Source: Gemmatimonadetes bacterium 2013_60CM_65_52 | GTDB lineage: Bacteria; Gemmatimonadota; Gemmatimonadetes; Gemmatimonadales; Gemmatimonadaceae | Direction: 5' to 3' | NCBI GenBank assembly: GCA_002215645.1 | Contig: NGFI01000012.1 | Location: forward strand, 1 to 64,000 | Length of the DNA: 64,000 nucleotides | Part shown: piece after piece, positions 61,242-64,000 of the stretch | How the letters are laid out: every line of letters begins with the position of its first letter | Numbering within the stretch: the first letter of the stretch is position 1 | Made by a program: the position numbers and the translations under genes | Notes under the pieces: model-generated | What the model saw: only the letters and a program-made list of their open reading frames with translations | What the model was told of the DNA's origin: nothing | Database searches by the model: none

Positions 61242-61277
61242 ATGGACATGCGTCCATATATAAATATCAATTGATAT
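61242..61277. promoter_or_regulatory. A/T-rich region with two palindromes upstream of the potassium importer
   Basis: ATGGAC-ATGC-GTCCAT (61242-61257) is an inverted repeat with a 4-base centre, followed at once by ATATCAATTGATAT (61264-61277), a perfect 14-base palindrome. They lie about 150-185 bases before the kimA-like ATG in the otherwise GC-rich window. The first could be an operator; the second overlaps promoter-like A/T sequence. No T-run, so not a clear terminator for lhr. Confidence 0.45.
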
Positions 61278-61425
61278 AAACGAGATCGTCGGGTTTTAGC
61301 GCACGCCCCATCGGTCTGCGGCCCTCCCTTTACGAAATCTTTATGGCCGCCACGCCAATCCTTGTGCCTCCCTTATCCGCTTGGCACTAGCCTATCTGCT
61401 GGCCCAGCGACCTTAGCTTTCCGAC

Positions 61426-63387
61426 ATGCCGTCCACCTATCGCCGGCTCAAACACGTGGTGTTTGGCCGGCCCTTGCCGAGCGAACGGCTCGAGCATGAG
61501 CGCCTGAACAAGAAGACGGCGCTCGCCGTTCTCTCCTCCGACGCCATCTCGTCGGTCGCCTACGCCACCGACCAGATCCTCTTCGTCCTCGGCGGCGCCA
61601 TCGGCCTCGCCGCCGTCAACTACGTCTTCGGCATCTCGGCCGTCATCGTCGGGCTGCTGGTCCTGGTGGGACTCTCGTATCGCCAGACGGTGTTCGCCTA
61701 CCCGAACGGCGGAGGATCCTACACGGTTGCGCGCGAGAATCTCGGCGTCATGCCGGGCCTCATCGCCGCCGCGGCCCTGCTTACCGACTACATCCTCACC
61801 GTCGCCGTGTCCATCTCCGGTGGCGTTGCGGCCATCACGTCGGCGTATCCCAGCCTTACGCCGCACACGGTGCTGCTCTGCTGCCTCTCGATCATTCTGC
61901 TCGCCACGGTGAACCTCCGCGGCGTGCGCGAATCGGGCGCCGCGTTTTCGATTCCGACATACGCGTTCATCTTCATGATGCTCGCGCTGCTGATCACTGG
62001 TGCATACCGCACCTGGGGCGGGCACGAGCTCGCTCCGCTGACCGCCGCGCTCAAGATCGATCCTGCCTCAGCGCGCAGCCACCCGGGCATGTCGCCAATC
62101 ACGGGATTTGCCCTGTTCTATCTCCTGCTGCGCGGATTCGCTGAAGGGTGCGCCGCCATGACGGGGACGGAAGCCATCTCGAACGGCGTCATGGCCTTCA
62201 AGGCGCCAGCGCAGAAGAACGCCGCCATCACGCTCGGCTGGATGGTGGCCATTCTCGCAGCGTTCTTCCTGGGCGTCTCGTTTCTGGCGCAACACTATCA
62301 AGTAATGCCCACTACGAGCGAGACCGTGCTCTCGATCCTGGGCCGCCACGTGTTTGGCGGCGGCCCGCTCTACTACGCACTGCAATACAGCACGTTCGCC
62401 GTGTTGGTGCTCGCCGCCAATACCGCATTCGCCGACTTTCCGCGACTGGCGGGAATCCTTGCGCACGATCGCTACATGCCCCGCCAGCTCGCTGCTCGCG
62501 GGGATCGCCTCGCGTTCTCGAACGGCATCGTCTCACTGGCGTTGGTCGCGCTCCTGCTCGTCTGGATGTTCCACGGCGACACGAACGCGCTGGTGCCGCT
62601 CTATGCGATCGGCGTCTTCGTGTGCTTTACGCTCTCACAGGCCGGCATGGTGGCGCATTGGCGGAAGACGCGTGAGCCGGGGTGGATATGGAAGGCGTTT
62701 CTCAACGGTATCGGTGCCGTCGCCACCGGGGTCGTCTCGATCATCCAGTTGGTGACCAAATTCACCTCGGGCGGATGGGTCATCGCGGTCATCATTCCGC
62801 TGATCATCCTGTTGCTGCGAAAGATTCACCGCCACTACGAGGAGTTCGCGGCGGAGATCAGGTTCACCGGACAGAGTCCAATTCATCCGCTGCACCACAC
62901 CGTCATCGTTCCGGTCAACAGCATCACGAAGGCGACGTCGGGCGCACTCGTCTATGCGACGACCATCTCGGACGAGGTGGTTGCGGTCTACGTCGAGGTG
63001 GACCCGCGCGATACAGCGCGCATCGAGTCGGAGTGGGAAGCCTGGGACATCGGCGTCCCACTCGAGGTGGTGAAGTCTCCGTATCGTTCAATTCTGAAAC
63101 CCCTCGTGGAGTACGTCGAAAACCTGCGGATGGTGACGCCCGGAGAGCTGGTGACGATCGTGGTTCCCGAGATCGTGCCGAAGCGCTGGTGGGAGCATCT
63201 GCTCCACAACAAGACGGCGTTGTACATCCGCACGGCGTTTCTCTTCAAGCCCAATGTGGTGGTGACGGCCATTCCATATCTCGTCGGCCACGCATACCGA
63301 TTGCGTGAGTGGATGGATCACGACGAGGACCTCGATAGCGCGGAGCCGGACGACGACGCCACCATTCGCCATGACAGCGCGTCGTGA
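61426..63387 (+). CDS. kimA: APC-superfamily potassium importer, KimA-like
   Basis: The 653-residue protein starts with a cytoplasmic stretch (RLKHVVFGRPLPSERLEHER) and then the KimA-type first helix LAVLSSDAISSVAYATDQIL. Twelve membrane segments follow, with YPNGGGSYTVARENLG, DYILTVAVSISGG, TGTEAISNGVMAFKAP, and HDRYMPRQLAARGDRL. The cytoplasmic C-terminus (about 480-653) has a USP-like fold: VIVPVNSITKATSGALVYA, EWEAWDIGVPLEVVKSPYRS, and HNKTALYIRTAFLFKPNVVV. These blocks recall Bacillus KimA (YdaO), a proton-coupled high-affinity K+ importer controlled by c-di-AMP. Potassium as substrate is inferred from that similarity. Confidence 0.85.
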   Translation: MPSTYRRLKHVVFGRPLPSERLEHERLNKKTALAVLSSDAISSVAYATDQILFVLGGAIGLAAVNYVFGISAVIVGLLVLVGLSYRQTVFAYPNGGGSYTVARENLGVMPGLIAAAALLTDYILTVAVSISGGVAAITSAYPSLTPHTVLLCCLSIILLATVNLRGVRESGAAFSIPTYAFIFMMLALLITGAYRTWGGHELAPLTAALKIDPASARSHPGMSPITGFALFYLLLRGFAEGCAAMTGTEAISNGVMAFKAPAQKNAAITLGWMVAILAAFFLGVSFLAQHYQVMPTTSETVLSILGRHVFGGGPLYYALQYSTFAVLVLAANTAFADFPRLAGILAHDRYMPRQLAARGDRLAFSNGIVSLALVALLLVWMFHGDTNALVPLYAIGVFVCFTLSQAGMVAHWRKTREPGWIWKAFLNGIGAVATGVVSIIQLVTKFTSGGWVIAVIIPLIILLLRKIHRHYEEFAAEIRFTGQSPIHPLHHTVIVPVNSITKATSGALVYATTISDEVVAVYVEVDPRDTARIESEWEAWDIGVPLEVVKSPYRSILKPLVEYVENLRMVTPGELVTIVVPEIVPKRWWEHLLHNKTALYIRTAFLFKPNVVVTAIPYLVGHAYRLREWMDHDEDLDSAEPDDDATIRHDSAS

Positions 63388-63409
63388 GGGGCAGCTTGCC
63401 GACGCACGC

Positions 63410-63997
63410 TCAGGGTTTCAATGCACGCACGCTCGCGGAGTCGGACGAGACGTAATACACCCTTGCGGTGTCGTTCGAGACACAATGTCCGTTCTCGCAA
63501 CCCGACACACAGGCGGCGACGGCCATCGTGCTGTACACCACCTGTGGCGCGTTGGCATTCGGGACATAGCGTGCAATCGTCGTGTCGCGGCGCAGGAAGT
63601 ACATGGAACGCGTGCTGTCCTGCGGAATGATGATCAGCCGCACTCCGGTGCCTGGGGATGTCCCACTATCGCGCCAGACGTAGTTGTTGCCGGCGCCGAT
63701 ACCCATCTTGGGATATGCCAGCGTGCTGTGAATGCGCGCCACGATGTAGGTGGATCGCACTCGGCCCGTGGTATCTGTCCGTGTCGCGGAGGCGACCGTG
63801 AGTGTTGGCAGCGTGCCGCCAGGGCCCGGCAGTATCGTGTCGGACACCGCCACGGCAGCCTGCTCCATCCCGTACGTGTAGTTCCCGCCGGCTTCGGTCA
63901 TCATCTCTCCACGTACGTCGCGATTCGTCGCATTGGTGCACGCGATCGCAGCTACTGCCGTCACGAACGCGGCCATTCTGACCACCGGTCCTGGCAT
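63410..63997 (-). CDS. lipoprotein, function unknown
   Basis: 195 residues from the ATG at 63997, three bases from the window edge; the ATG at 63976 (MAAFVTAVAAIAC) is an alternative, and an upstream start outside the window is possible. A signal peptide with lipobox AIAC predicts a lipoprotein. The mature part is beta-rich (TLTVASATRTDTTGRVRST, GVRLIIIPQDSTRSMYFLRR) with a CVSGCENGHC cluster near the end that could form disulfides. No family recognised. It converges on kimA with a 22-base gap. Confidence 0.65.
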   Translation of the reverse strand: MPGPVVRMAAFVTAVAAIACTNATNRDVRGEMMTEAGGNYTYGMEQAAVAVSDTILPGPGGTLPTLTVASATRTDTTGRVRSTYIVARIHSTLAYPKMGIGAGNNYVWRDSGTSPGTGVRLIIIPQDSTRSMYFLRRDTTIARYVPNANAPQVVYSTMAVAACVSGCENGHCVSNDTARVYYVSSDSASVRALKP

Positions 63998-64000
63998 ACC

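Noticed and set aside
61198-61425. c-di-AMP (ydaO-type) riboswitch before the kimA-like gene
   Set aside because: I could not find the conserved helices or G-rich consensus segments of that RNA in this stretch; a covariance search would be decisive.
1-64000. CRISPR arrays, tRNA or rRNA genes
   Set aside because: No regularly spaced identical repeats were seen, and no tRNA cloverleaf or rRNA sequence stood out on reading; a covariance-model scan was not possible.

Overview
The window reads as chromosome of a GC-rich, Gram-negative bacterium, most likely a Gemmatimonadota (Gemmatimonas/Gemmatirosa-like) species. The evidence is indirect. It encodes a type II secretion operon, TonB-receptor-type and lipoprotein genes, secreted S9 peptidases, two sortilin/VPS10-like BNR-repeat proteins, and a SoxC/SorA-type molybdoenzyme with its cytochrome. 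Several degenerate IS sequences resemble transposases I associate with this phylum. I see no rRNA, tRNA or CRISPR array.

Layout. Positions 1-2250 carry a partial secreted protein, a seven-helix membrane protein, a MarR regulator with two matching candidate operators, and a frameshifted secreted-protein gene. Positions 2302-16216 form a genomic island. A decayed ISL3 element (2302-3552) lies on the left, and a graveyard of nested IS3, IS21 and IS630 remnants (11950-14745) plus an IS21 istA fragment (to 16216) on the right. Between them lies a visibly more A/T-rich, mostly co-directional cluster: an atypical LuxR regulator, a 74-residue secreted Cys-containing peptide, a TolB/6-blade-propeller-like lipoprotein, a signal peptidase I, a 1245-residue TonB-receptor-like protein, and a cysteine-dioxygenase-like cupin protein. 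A phosphoribosyltransferase-like orphan lies among the IS remnants. This cluster is the best candidate here for an undescribed system: a small exported peptide with its own processing protease, surface lipoprotein, outer-membrane receptor and possible thiol-modifying enzyme.

Positions 16494-28037 hold a receiver protein, a secreted amidohydrolase on the opposite strand, and a tightly coupled T2SS operon in the order G-F-H-I-J-K-L-M-N/C-D-E; most junctions are ATGA or GTGA overlaps. Positions 28065-34194 are core and metabolic genes: an MHS-type MFS transporter, a molybdenum sulfite dehydrogenase pair, an LCM-like methyltransferase, a DUF1761-like membrane protein, a Rieske oxygenase, and MscL with a zinc-ribbon tail.

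Positions 34267-52355 are dominated by envelope and secreted proteins: a lytic transglycosylase, three S9-family peptidases, a membrane diguanylate cyclase, two large VPS10/BNR proteins and a lipoprotein. Several convergent pairs share strong hairpin terminators. Together with the upstream T2SS this suggests a peptide-scavenging lifestyle, which is inference. Positions 52615-63997 carry an AAA+ ATPase with a winged-helix tail, beta-carbonic anhydrase, O6-alkylguanine-DNA alkyltransferase, a PLP decarboxylase, a long Lhr-type helicase, a KimA-like potassium importer and a lipoprotein at the right edge.
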